This document shows, one piece after another, positions 36,426 through 49,215 of a DNA stretch of 64,000 nt; positions within the stretch are counted from its first letter, which is position 1, and every line of letters begins with the position of its first letter. Below the pieces are notes generated by a model. It did not search any database and was not told the origin of the DNA. It was given only the letters and a program-made list of their open reading frames with translations. The DNA comes from Progne subis subis (Eukaryota > Chordata > Aves > Passeriformes > Hirundinidae), in the NCBI GenBank assembly GCA_022316685.1, contig JAKJHU010000023.1, positions 9,112,096 through 9,176,095 on the forward strand, read 5' to 3'. Position numbers and translations under genes: made by a program.

Positions 36426-38509
36426 AAGGTATGAGCATTCTGGTATGTTCTTCATGTCTCAAGCAAAAGTACCATGGGTTTTCAGAAATCGTGATCAGGA
36501 GCACAAGCATGTCATGATGCCAGGTAGATGACATCATAAAAAAGGGAAACTTTTACCACTCTGCCAGAAAGCCTTTTCTTTTTAGATTAGTGGCAAAACT
36601 GCCACATTATCTTGCTAAGAGAGAGCCAGCTCAGATTGGAACAACCCAAAGACATATTCTTGCTTCACAGTAAGTTAGCTTCTATGTTAAGAAGCCTAAA
36701 ATGTTGCATTTCCCATCCTCTTTAATTTATATCTTTAAAAAGTGGCCAGTGAGAATCTAAGTCCTGGATTTCTAGTTGAGAATGTAGAGATACATTCCTT
36801 CAGGCAGTATATTCCTTCACTTTCTTTAAACGACTTGCCCTAATGCTGCTACATTTAGGTGGGAATAGGAGGAAAGACAGGGAAAGGGACCTGCATGCTG
36901 TTTGGCAGGCTGGGACATCCTGTCCTTCCCTCTGTGCATACAGGACAGTACAAGTCACATGACTGCTAGGAGTTAAACTCTGTTTTCTGAAGGTAGTGTA
37001 TATCTACTCAGGAATACAACTTACATTCTTTTACTGATGGTCCACTTGGCGATACATAAAACTGCATTGGCAAAAGCCATATTTAATATATGCTGAGCAG
37101 TAGATTTCACTGGTGAGAAAGAAGCAAAGATCATCAGAAGCTCATCTTGTTATTAGGTAAGTGTCTGGGGTATCTGTACCATACCTACTCTATTCTTTAA
37201 ATGTCAGTCACTTCATATTGTTACTGACTCATATTGTTAAATATGAAGATAACAAAGTCTTTGTTGTGATCTTTGTTGCTTTTGTAATTTCCCAACTCAA
37301 ATATACTTTTGAATCCCTGTATTTTATATCCCTTGATCTTTTGCTATGGAGAAAAAAAAAAAAAAAGAAAAAGAAAAAAAAAAAAAAAAAAAAAGAGCGT
37401 AATTTTAGATCTGCTACCACTTATTTCATATTTGTTCACATTGCATATCTACCAGACATGAGGTAAAAGAAGTGCAGTTAAAAGAAAAACTGGCACTCTA
37501 TTTTGTACTCCCCACAAGAAGATACCGGATCCTTTGGGTGGGGAGCTCAAACTGGAACAAAAAGTAACAACTTCCTTTTACTGGACCTTGACAGTTTTAT
37601 GTTATGCCTTTTCTTGTTGCTTTTGTTCCATGCTGTCCCTATTTCTGATGTTTCCATTTTTGATACCTGTGCACAGCAAAGACAGAGGAGCCAAAAGAAA
37701 AACTGCTCCCTGAGGAACAGATTGCCTTCCTCCAGTGAGTGATAAGTAGAAATGTAAACTATACCCTTTATAGTTTTAAATAGAATTTAGTGCTGGAAAG
37801 GAGGTTAAATCTTCTATGAATTTTCTGAACATTCTTTTCCTGTGTAAACAACCTCCAGAAATTATTTGGGTTAGGGTTTCAAAACATATTTTTTCTTGCT
37901 TCATTATGAGCTAATCATAATCTAAATACCCATCTGGTTTTCAACACAGTATTTGTCAAAAATTGGAGCTCAGATTTTAGCATTGGGAAGTGATATGCCA
38001 TTAAAAATTTTGTTAATGTGAAAACAAAGAAGGTAAACAACAAAGTACCAGATCAGAACAGGTCCTCTTATTTGCACATCATCCATTCTGGTCATCCATT
38101 TAGTAAGCATATTTTTATTTCTTCTACAGAACAAAATCATGTTGTCATTATCTTTTCCTCTCCAATGTCATTAACAATGTTAATTAACAATTGGCAATGT
38201 TATAGTTCTTCAAGGTCAGCAGCCTAAAGACTGATTTTTCTCTGCAACACAGTCTGTATGGAGTAGGTACCTTTCAAGTGATTTTCAATCTGAAATCTTC
38301 TAGTGAGACTTCCTGGGAAATCAGTTGCTACAAGAAAGTATTTCTTTATGCAGCTTACTACATGCTCTTTTCTTGTATCATGCAACAACTACCTTTTTTT
38401 TTTTTTTTTGTCCACAATTCTTATACCTTGTATAACTTTGAAAATTTAAATCTCTAAAGAGCTAACTGATGCTTCTTCCCTCAGCTTCTTCCTTCTTCAT
38501 AAACCTACA
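36426..38509. other. Unique sequence with an interrupted poly-A tract
   Basis: No gene recognised. A tract of A with three G interruptions lies at 37352-37394 and a T run near 38394-38409. Remaining frames are short. Confidence 0.55.
37352..37394. repeat. Interrupted poly-A tract
   Basis: A-run of about 43 bp with single G interruptions. No retrocopied gene is seen upstream. Confidence 0.8.
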
Positions 38510-39003
38510 GAATCATCAAGTCACAGAACAGTTTGGGTTAGAAAGTATTTGAAAATAGGGCAAAGCTGCTCTAAGGTCTCCCTGGAGCCTTCCCTTCTAC
38601 CATCTGAATAACCCCAGTTCTCCTCAGCCTGTCCTCTTAGGAAAGGTGTTCCAGCCCTCTCATGGCCCTCCTCTGGACCTGCTCTAACAAGTCCATGTCT
38701 GCCTTGCACTGGGGAGCCCAGAGCTGGATGCAGCACTCCAGGTAGGGTCTCGCCAGAGTAGAGGGGGAGAATCCCCTCCCACAACCTGCTGGTGGTGCTG
38801 CTTTTGATGCAGCCCAGGACAGAGTTGACTTTCTGGGTTGTGAGTGCACATTGCAGGTCATGTCCAGTTTTTCATCCAGTATGCCCAAGTCCTCCTTCAA
38901 GGATTCATCCTCCACTCTTTCCTGGTACTGGCGATCTCTCTGATCCAGGTGAAGAACTTTGTATCTGGCCTTCTTGAACTTCATGAGATTGACATGGACA
39001 GGC
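38510..39003 (-). mobile_element. CR1 LINE 3' fragment with end of ORF2
   Basis: On the minus strand it runs from the C-terminal ORF2 segment to the 3' end. Readable peptides include '[30 protein letters not shown]', then '[39 protein letters not shown]' with a frameshift between parts. The 3' end is the TTCTGTGACTTGATGATTC-like terminus at 38510. The reverse transcriptase catalytic region is not included, so it is a 5'-truncated, inactive copy of about 490 bp. Confidence 0.92.
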
Positions 39004-41782
39004 TAACAGAGTGAAGAGTTATGGTACCTCTCATGGTGATAGGAGTAAGATCATGAGCTGCATAGCCAGAACCTTCCCAAAATCCCAGCATGGAGGAGAC
39101 TTCTCTGAGACTTGGTCATTTATTGAAGTTCATACTCAATAAAAAGATCTTGAAATAGCAAATACTGTTGATAACTTTGATCTATGTAGTGTAAGTTCCA
39201 AGTGAAACACTTTGAAGTCAAAAGAAGGTTTAAGGAGCATTTCACTTTTGAGATAGACTAACAATGGATGTGTGGAGAATTTCTGCTGGCTGCTGTGACT
39301 TGGCTGTCATGAAATAACAGGTGATCATGCACCTGAGGCATTAGGCATTACAACTCAAACTTGGAAGTTCCTGTGCCTGGAGGCTGGTCTTCAGGATAGG
39401 ACTGACTTCAAGATGCAGACTGTGATCAGCTTCTTCAGCTCAGAAAGGTTTTCCTAGCTGTAAGGATTTGTTAACACTTGGTACCTCAGGAGAAATCTGA
39501 CGTTTAGTTTGCTGAAGCTGCTCCTTTGGCAGAGCAGAAAAAAACTGTGAAAATCTCTCACTGGAGAACAGAGAAAGTTTTATATCCAGATGGCAGCACC
39601 TGCAGTAGAATTTGTGTTTGAAGCCAGCCCAGGCACAGCTGTGTGACTCATCTGGCTGCCCAATCTGTTCTCCACTGTGGATTCATATGATTGATCCTCC
39701 GTCCCAGAAGTGCAGAATGCTTTTTAGTTAGCTTTTCGTTTATTACTTCTTTTTATTCTTCCTGGATACAGTCAATTATCCTTTTACATGATGATACTTA
39801 AAAGACATATCCTGACATAATTTTGTAATCTTAATTTTATTTCTGCTATTTCTCTTAATGTTTTTTCTCTACTGCCATAATTCCACTGAATTAATAATAC
39901 AGCAGTTATCTGAAATGATCCTACTTATTAGATGCATAGGCTTTACTTTCCTTCATCTAGTTGCCTTCCTCTGGTCTTGATTTTAGTTTCAGGTTTCAAA
40001 TTTTTTGAATTTTGAAATTTTCAAATTCAGCATTGACTCAGAGACAAAAAATGAGAACCATTCAAACTTTGTCAGATGTGATGGAAGAATGGAAAAGGGA
40101 AAACTTTTGGCACATTTGATTTTTCAACATTTATCCTCAAGCTAATAAGAAAATATGATGGAGATCAAGTGCCCTGGCTGAATGGGCGTATTTTAGCTTT
40201 GAAAATTCAGTTGAAATCAAGTTTTCTTATAAAGGGAGAGTTTCAGGATGAGTGATAAATGATTGACGGAAGGTTTGCTTAGCTGGAATAAACAAGGGAG
40301 GAGGAAGAGATGGGTGTTTTAGCTAACAGAATAATACAGAAAAAATAATACAGAAAACCAGAATAAATCTCCATGTTATATTAAAGAGGATACTGTCAAG
40401 TAGTATGTAGGAATATGAGCTACAAGATGAAACCTTCCATAGAGCTCATTCTCTGATAGCAAAAATTATAGACTCAAACTGAGACATAGGTACAAAGGGG
40501 ATAGCTGAAAGATCATGAGTGCCCCTTTTCAGAAGAAAAATGAAAGACTTTGCTCCTGTTCAGCATAGCACTACAAAGGCTGGGCTAATATTGCTGCCTC
40601 TAAAACTTTTGCAAGAGCAAATATCAGGGCAACAGAAGTAGTTTTTAGGGTAAAGAAGTAAAATGTCCCAAGTGATATATTTGTACAATTTGGATGTGAG
40701 GAGATATTTTCAGTGTCAGTGGGGCCAAACAGGGATGATTGCCCAGGAGGTGTTTGAGGCAAAGCACTTAAGTGATTTAAAATAAGAGTTCAATGAGTTC
40801 ATAGAAGTTCATATGCATGAAGGAAAATGATGTCTGCAGAAGTACTGTGAACATCTCCCGTGCTGCTGCCATGTCAGGATGCCTCAGTCAGAGGAAGGAA
40901 TTTGGGGGTGAGCAGAGAGGACATGTGTGTGGCAGGATACCATGGCCAGAAGAAATAACTGAACATGTCCTAACCCAGACCTGGGCTTTTAACTATTGAT
41001 CTGCTGCCTAAATGGTTGTGCCCTCTTGTATTTGTGTTGTGGCTGTAGTGACACAACTGAATTGGCTCAAAATTGTAGGAAATTTTGGAGTGACCCATTC
41101 TATGTTTTTTGTCATATTTAATATTCATTAGCTCTACTCAGATCTTCCAAAAACTCTGACTTGACCCGGCGGCATTTAATCAAGAAAAGGCTCTCTTTAA
41201 TCCTGTACATGATAGAAATGATAAAGTAATAACTTCATTTCAATTATCATTGATTTGGTTTGACTTGAAATATGCAGTAATCCAAACTGTTTATTTACTA
41301 AGCATGGGATCTCAGTTCTTCCATTTTTCAAGCACGGCATCTGAGTTTTCTCATCTTACCAGAAAAAATACTACCCAATCCCAGGCTGTTAATGAAAATG
41401 TAACAATGAAACTTAAACAAAAAGTTTTGATGAGAAGTATGAATTTATTGTGCAAGCAATTCTCTGCTCTGACAAAAGGATATTTATTTACATGATTTTG
41501 TAGCAGAGGGGTTTAAAGCCATTTAATTTTGCCAGTTTATGAACATGTATTGCTTGGAAAAACTTCAACCCCTGCAAAAAACCCTTGGCCAGGGGCTGAT
41601 ATGGCATTACCATGTCTTAAAGAACTATACCTCACAGATTTCTAACTACTTTAGAGTCTGTCTTCTTTTGCAGAGCATACTTTGTCCTTTAACAATCAAG
41701 TGTCATATATGTGTGATCAAACTCACTGCTATGAGCAGAGCAAGGAACCAGAGGGAACATCCTGCTGCTTCCAGACTGCTCC
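39004..41782. other. Unique sequence, nothing recognised
   Basis: No repeat family, RNA gene or coding exon was recognised. Open frames are at most about 90 codons and lack recognisable motifs. Confidence 0.55.
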
Positions 41783-42715
41783 TATGGTGTTCCTGTTTAA
41801 TATCTTGTCAATGATCTGGATGAGGGGATTAAATGCATACTTAGTAAGTTCACAAAAACCAGGCTGGGTGGGAGTGCTCTGCTAGAGGGTAGGAAGGATC
41901 CACAGAGAGATCTGGACAGGCTGGATTGATGGGCCTTGGCAAACTGTGACGTTCAAAGGGGTTCAATAAGGTGAAGCACTGAGTCGTCCACTTGGTTCCC
42001 AACAATTCCATGCAGTGCTACAGGCCGGGGAAGAGTGTCTGGAAAGCTGCCATGGGGAAAGGGACCTAGCTTTGCTGGTCAACAGCAGCTGAACATGAGC
42101 CAGCTGTGCCCAGGTGGCCAAGAAGGCCAATGGCACCTGGTCTGTGTCAGCAATAGTGTGGCCAGCAGGAGCAGGGCAGGGATTGTCCTACTGTACTTGG
42201 CAGTGGTGAGGCCATATCTCAAATCCTGTGTCCAGTTTTGAGCTCCTCAATTCAAGAAGGACACTGAGGTGCTGGAGCGAGCCTAGAGAAAGACAACAGA
42301 GCTGCGGAAGGGTCTGTCCTATGAAGTGCAGCTGAGAGAGCTGGGATTGTTCAGCCTGGAAAAGAGGAGACTCAGGGGAGGCCTTATCAACTCTCTGAAA
42401 GGAAGCTGTAGCCAGGTGGGGGTCAGCCTTTCCTCCCAGGCAGACAGTGACAGGACAAGAGGACACAGATTCAGGCTGCTGCAGAGGAGTTTGAGGTTGG
42501 ACTTCAGGAAAAATTTCTTCACTGAAAGGGTAACTAAGCATTGGAATGGGCTGCCCAGGGATGTGGTGGAGTCACCATGCTTGTGAGTGTTCAAGAAACA
42601 ATCAGATGTAGCACTTACTGCTATGGTCTGCTTGACATGTTAATGGGTAAAAGGTTGGACTCAATGATCTTGGGGCTCTTTTTCAACCGTAATCTTTGTC
42701 TGATTCTAAATGGTA
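41783..42715 (+). mobile_element. CR1 LINE fragment: end of reverse transcriptase to 3' UTR
   Basis: The left edge is in the reverse transcriptase: TGTTTAATATCTTGTCAATGATCTGGATGAGG (41792-41823) corresponds to the conserved 'LFNI.INDLDEG' segment. It continues through the thumb and C-terminus with TGAACATGAGCCAGCTGTGCCCAGG near 42090 ('NMSQ.CAQVAKKANG') and GTCCAGTTTTGAGCTCC near 42230. The 3' UTR follows, with CCTGGAAAAGAGGAGACTC, GGAATGGGCTGCCCAGGGATG near 42543 and TGGACTCAATGATCTTGG near 42656. The catalytic YxDD region lies upstream of the truncation point. Several frameshifts and stops make it inactive. It is the longest uninterrupted CR1 copy here. Confidence 0.93.
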
Positions 42716-45289
42716 GGGCAGTTCTGCAAATAGAGGGAAGCTGTCCAAAGGCCTTTCCCTGACAAAGACACAGAAGCCAGCTGAGAGTGCTGGTGCTGGA
42801 TCTCTACACCTCGGCTCTGCTTCTGTGATGGTGGCAAATAGTGTTAGGTGGAAACCTGGAGGGAATTTAAAAACCTTCTATAGCTATTAAATTAACTTTT
42901 CTTGCTAGCTTTGTTGAGCTTGAAAACCGATGTCCTTTTCTAATGTTTGTCTCAGCACGCTCCTTTTCCCTGGTTGGCCACAGAGCATCGTAAACTTTTT
43001 GGCACAGAGATTAATTCTTATTGGCCCAAGTATTAGGACATCTCAGAGAAGAGGATGAACAACTGAGGTAGCTTGTTAACAGAAAATTAGAAAGGTCTTC
43101 TAGTTCTGTGAAGGACACACAGTCAAAAAGTAGCCTAAATTGCAATGTGCTCTTTTATTCTTCGGGTTACGCATTATATCACCCACAGTGTTTTGAAGTT
43201 AGTTCTGGAACAAATGACCAGACTAGCACATATTGTTAGCCTAAAATCCAATTTCTCAGTTAGTTGTTTCCTATTCTAAATAAAAAGTAATTGGTCTTAG
43301 AGTTTATCTGAAACCTTGTCTTATGCAAAAGAGCAAATTAGAGAACCACGTGTTGGTGTGTGGGTGTAGTAGAGGAGGAAGGGAAGAGAATGAATTTCTG
43401 TTTACTTCATATCCCCAAATGCTCTGTTAATTGCTTTCTTTTCTTCTCCCATTATGACAGCAGAATCAGCTCATGTCTATTGCTATAAATTATCCCTGTG
43501 TCAAATGAACACATGGTAGTTTTAATGTTAGGAATTCAAGGAAGTCTTTAAAAAAGATCTTGTAAAACATAGAAGAAACAAGTGTTATGTTTCCAGCTTT
43601 TGGTAGAAGAAAGAATATTGAGCTTTTCACTGGTGACATATAGTAAGGACAGGTCTCCTGTACGATGTGTTGCAGAGGGGAAGAAGGAGATGTTTATATA
43701 CAAACTCCTGAATCCCATTCCCTGACTGAGGGGCTAGTACACTGTAGAGCTAATACCTCTCATTAAATTAACTGAGAAACAAAACAAAAGGAATTCCTTC
43801 ATGCCTGAATTATCTTAAAGTGAGAGGTCAACCACAACCACATATATAAATGCATTATTTGACATGGCCAAGTATGTGCTGTGTAATGTGACACTGGCAC
43901 GTCATTTGTAAGCTGCTGATGAGATGGCACAATTATTCTCATGTACAGATGTGAAATTAGAGGAAAATATTTTTTCACCGTCACTATTAATTCCAGAGGT
44001 GTCTGAGCTTTTGGGTTTTTTTCTGGAAAGCCCCCTAAACCTATGCACAGCAGCTGCAGACCTATGATTCTCAATTGTGTGCTGGCAGTGAGCATGGCTG
44101 GTCGTTTGCTGGGTCTGCAGGCAGGTTTTCCCCTCCCTTCTCCATATATTACAAGAAAAATGCACCAGCCTTGAAACCCTTTATCCAGCACTGTGCATGA
44201 CACCTGTCACAGGGTAGCTTTCCTCCCTGTTGATAAGAGCAAATCCATAAGCAAGGGTGTGATGCTCTGTGGGTGGGGAGCACTCCGTGCTGCATCCCCT
44301 GCCTAGGGAGCACAGCTATCCTGAAAATCTCCTTGGCATCCCTCCTGCTCCCTAACAAGGGCACAACTGCAGCAGTTTGTCACTAAAGGAAGAGAAGCAA
44401 AGATAAACTATGAGCTGGGAAAGGACTCAGTGTTTGCAACAGGTATGAAGGAGAGCCCTACTGTCTTTCACATCTTGCAGCCTGGCTTCAGTCATAAGCA
44501 GCCAGCAGGCAGGCAAACACACTAGTGAGTACCCAGATGCAGGGAAAGAAATGAAGCTTACACAGATTGAAATTGGTGAGAAAAAATTTATTAGAAGTTC
44601 ATGGGTGGAAAATCTACCACTTCTGCAAGTTTTAGAATGCCTTGCTATTCTACATGTGAAATACAATTTTTATTTGACAGGGACTGTGTTGACAACTTCT
44701 ATTGCCATGTATAATGGAGGAATTTCTCTTTGCAGAATAGTTATTTTTCCTAAACCTCATCCCACTAGTTTCTTTTAAAAACAGAAGAGTTTCTGTTTAT
44801 TTATTAACGCTTGCAGAATACAAGCCCCCTAGTATTGCACAAGATTTATTTTATTTTCTTTCACCCTACTTTTCTCTCCCTTGAAGTCAATATTCCTCCC
44901 AAAAGTAATTTATTCTACTATAAATTTAGAATGTGCTCAATAGTTATTGAAGTAGAGGATTAATGGATCTGTCTGGGGGAAGATAATCAGCAAATCTCAC
45001 CCCCCAGCTCTTTTAATACATTGCAACCTTGTTATTCAGTCTCTTTCTAGAAGCATTTAGCAGTTTTCATGGTCATTCTGTCAATTATATGACTATGAAG
45101 CCCATGCTGAAGCAGAGGAACCACTTGTGCTCAGAAGGAATTTTCTGGACTAACTGCCTTTTGTAGGAGTCTTTGGCACCTGCACAAAATTATTTTGATA
45201 GGAAAGTACACATTATCAATTGTTGTAATGCATTAATTTGGTTTATATTGTGTTTCATCAGATTTTCATCAGTAATGTTTTTTCTCTGT

Positions 45290-45560
45290 ATCAAGTGGTC
45301 TGTCCTTGCCCAGCAGTGCCCATCCCCCACACTGGAATGTAACCCAAATCTGTTCCAGTCCCACTTTATCCCCGATTGTGCAGTGGCTTGTCCCTGCCTC
45401 TGGGCCCTGCTCCCTGGGGAAAAAACCCCAGCACGGATGGGGCCTCGCTCTCTCTGGCACCAGCATCCACGGGGAAAGGGCTCCAGCCAGGCAGGGCAGG
45501 ACTCCAGAATAAAGCCAATATTCCCCCAATGAGAGACAGCAGACTCTTTTCCTTTTGCCA
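45290..45560 (+). mobile_element. Possible decayed LTR (low confidence)
   Basis: A GC-rich patch in AT-rich surroundings ends in CCAGAATAAAGCC (AATAAA at about 45508), followed by AGAGACAGCAGACTC and CCATTGGCAGTCG. This resembles R-U5 followed by the TTGG of a primer-binding site. No TATA box, no clear TG...CA ends and no target-site duplication were found. It may simply be unique sequence. Confidence 0.25.
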
Positions 45561-45683
45561 TTGGCAGTCGTCTGGTCTCATAAAGAAACTCAACAATCGA
45601 TGATGACCATTTTGTTTTACCATCTACATAGAACATGTACAGATGCAAAGAGCCCCTCCTCTGTTTGCTACAAGCTCATGCCT

Positions 45684-45720
45684 GATAAAAATGATGATAA
45701 AAATGATGATAAAAATATAA
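45684..45720. repeat. Short tandem repeat (GATAAAAATGAT units)
   Basis: A roughly 13-bp unit occurs nearly three times in a row. Confidence 0.8.
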
Positions 45721-48700
45721 TGTAACAGGGTTCCTTTTCAAAAAAAAAATATTATTTTCTGGCACTCCTTCAATCACAAAATGACTGTCCTGTTTTACAT
45801 TCCATCCTGCTGATAAACAGTCTCTCCTTACGTATGAGATGCTAGCGTGATGGATGAGTGCCAGCTGGCATAACTTCTTATCATAATGATGCGCACCTTC
45901 TCTCCCACTCAACACCAGCTGAGTGCGTTGATCTATGTGCCCTTTGCACTGCAGATGAAACTGCCTGACAGATTTTTATGAGGGAAGGAAAAGAAAATGA
46001 CAGATGCTCCAAGCCACACCCTTTGATGTCACATAGGATGAGTTTTCTCCTGTGTGCACCACTTACAACCGAGTCAGGGCTCCCTGAAGTAATTCAGCTG
46101 CTATTCAGGCTGTTGTTTAGAAGAGCTCTCAGCTAATCAGGCATCAAGTGCTTCAAAAGACAACATCACGTGTAGTAATCCTTCCCTTTTTTGTCTCAAT
46201 TCACCTATGTATTGTTCCAATTTAATTTAATCTATCTGTTGAGGAATTAAAGCAGCATGAGGGCAAAATTAATAAATGCTCTTTCTTTTGGTTGGAGAAA
46301 CAGGAGTTTATTTCAAGTGCTGCTCTCCAGAGGTTAATATGGTGCATGCTGAATAATAGAGCTGTTTCGACGCACACAGCTTGGTAAAAGTGCTGTGGGC
46401 AATGTAATTGCACAGGCTTATTAATGACATGCTGTAGAGGGGGCTCAGGAAATGATTTCTGTTTGTTCTGTGGGACTGTGCTGTGGCATGCTCAGTCCTG
46501 CCAGTACTGGCCCACATGGTCAGCAAAGGTGAGAGTCTGGACCCAGCTGATATCACTGGATGGGTCCAGGCACTTCCACTCCTTGCCTTGGAAAAAGACC
46601 CGGGTCCAGAGCACATCTTGTGCATGGTGCAGATAGTAGGCACGACTGGTGCAGAGAAAGGAGTGGGATTGTTTGTCCATGTGTCTGGACTATTCTGTCT
46701 ATCTGAACAGTTTGAGTGAATATTTGGGCTTAGAGTCATCTTGCTGCTGGAGACAGACAAAACCACAAATACATAGGAGTGAGTAATCCCAAGGTCCCTT
46801 ACTGGTTAGTGGGAAGGAACAGGCACTTACAGACTGGATTCGTTCTTCTTTGGACAGAGAGGCATCACGCTACAGAGATACCTCTTTCTCTTTGTTGACC
46901 ATAGAAGGGGTCCAGGATGACAACTTCAGCATGCATATCTATAATGTAAAAGCCTTCCTTTTGTAAGATGAGACTTTCAACTAGTGTTAGTTCCCAGTAC
47001 TTTAAAAAGAGAAGCTAACTTAAAAGAGAATGTGCCCTGTGATTTCTGAGATGTCTACCTCTTTGCATATCCATGATAACCTTGGTAAGGTACATTTGGT
47101 GAGATGAAGAGGCAGATGCGACCAAAAAGAGATAACCTGGGGTCATACTTGATGAGGGCAGAGTAGGGAAAGACAAGAAACAGGAATCTATTGACTTTTG
47201 CATTATTTAAAATCAAACCACAAACGAAACCAAACCAAGGAGTGGTAAATAAGAAATAAAATACTTGTGATTAGTCATGATTTGAGTAGCTTTTATTTCT
47301 GCAGAGATCCATCAGGAGCCTGCCATTTGGAGCTGAATCATCCTCTAAAGTCAGGCAATCACTGAGTTGATATTGAGCAAAATTCATGGTCTAAACATTC
47401 AAAGTTAAAAAAAAAAAAAAAAAAAAATCCTTCAGCACTGTTACTGTTCAGTCAGCTGAGAGGTAACTTTTCAAACATAAATGGGCAGCTGATGCTTAAC
47501 TATGCTTACTCTCCACTTGAGCAAAGTTTAAACTGTACCTGGGTCACAATTTGTGCTGCTTAAACTACAAAAGAAAAGTGTTACCACTTTAAGTCACATT
47601 CCTTAAGGAAGTCTTTAGCAGCTTTGCTTTTTTTTCTTGTTGGAGCTTTGTTTTGTGCAATCTAAGTATATCCATCACCTGATGGAATTTTTAATAACAT
47701 GTCCCCTGATCCTTTCCTGTTCATCAAGCATGCAACACATTGCAAAAAAGCTGTATTGTGCCCCATCTAAACCCACTTCAATTGCTGTCTAAAAGGCTTT
47801 CACAAGACATACAGCATTAGGAAAAGATGCATTGATCTCCCACTGTCTGGGTACCAGTGCTGTTTCTGTAGTATTAACTGACTGAGTGAAAAACCTGGGA
47901 ATAAAATGGAACCATGCACTTCATCTGCAATCAGAAAAATGCAAATGACAATTACAATTTCCTTTTCTGTGGAAAGACTCATGCTGATGTGTCTTAGGAA
48001 GCCAGGGAAGGCTTTCAGGAGAGGAATGCCACAGCTCTGTGCCCTGGCCAGGCACCTGCGTGAGACACTCCTCAGTGCTGACTCCAGGATGCTGGAATGA
48101 GCATTATCAGAGACAAACACAGAGATTGTGGTGAAGTGTGTGGCAGTCCATTGCATGTGGGGTCATGCAATAAGAGCCTAAAGTTCATTAAGATCATGTT
48201 TTTGGGCTTCGGTAGTTTTTAGAAGAGGGCATATGGACTTTTTGAAGACCAATCCTCACTGTGCCATGATGTGGCAGACTTGCCTTCTGCTGAGAAAAAG
48301 TGGAATTTTCATCATGGCCTTCACAGAACTGATAGAAGATTGGAGAAAGGGGAAATTACTGGAAACAATCAAAGGAAAAATCTCAGTTTGTGACACAATC
48401 CAAAGCCAGAGAGATATTTTATCAAATATCCCTAAAAGAAAATGAAGGAAGGATATTGGCCAATATGCTTGGAAATTATTACTCCAATAATTGGCAGAAA
48501 TGCTTCTGGGCTTGTGTAGGTTGTTGCAAAGTTTATGCATGCTTCAGACTGCATCTGCACAATCTCTCCTGTGTGAATATTTCTTTGCTTAGAGTTTTTA
48601 ACATGGCTATTTAATATGGTGTTTGGCATTTACAAAGCATTCTTTGCCTGTGTGGGGAAGCAGTGATTAATACTAATAGACTTTTTCTTGTTACAAGAAG

Positions 48701-49107
48701 TCCACAGCCTTTAATCAGAACAGGTGCTGGAAGGTCTTTCCTTAAGAAACAAGCAATGTCTGAACAAATCAGATAGAAAAAGCAATACATTTAAGGATTT
48801 GTCTTTTCCTCCCCTTTGCTAGTGTAATTAACTACTTGTTTGTTCCAGCCCATATGACTGCTGTTCTTGTTACTGCTTTTCCCTAACAGCCCAATTTTTT
48901 ACGTCTTGCCTGTTAGTGGGTTCTCTTGCCTCTGTTTCCTCTGTTAACCATCTCAACTATGGGAATTCCAATTGATTAGCAAGTCTGAGTGGCTCCTTGG
49001 CATCATTCAAAGGTGACTCCCATCCCCCACTTCCTTGGGATCCTATGCCCCATGGTTTTGGGAACTCCTTCTCACTTCTTGACAGCTGCATCTTTGAAAT
49101 CCGTTAT

Positions 49108-49215
49108 GTCATCATATATTATATATTATACATTATATACTATATATGATACATTATATAAGATATATTAGATACCATATATTATATATCATATATTATA
49201 TATCATATATCATCA
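49108..49215. repeat. AT-rich imperfect palindromic repeat
   Basis: About 100 bp consist almost only of TATATTATA, CATATATTATATATCA and related strings with self-complementary segments. Such tracts can extrude hairpins and are often length-variable. Confidence 0.8.

Noticed and set aside
38521..38984. Minus-strand frames of 87 and 115 codons as a host gene
   Set aside because: The peptides match the CR1 ORF2 C-terminus, so they belong to the LINE fragment.
45190..46766. Two 152-codon minus-strand frames
   Set aside because: Both are covered by competing frames and have no recognisable motif or splice context.
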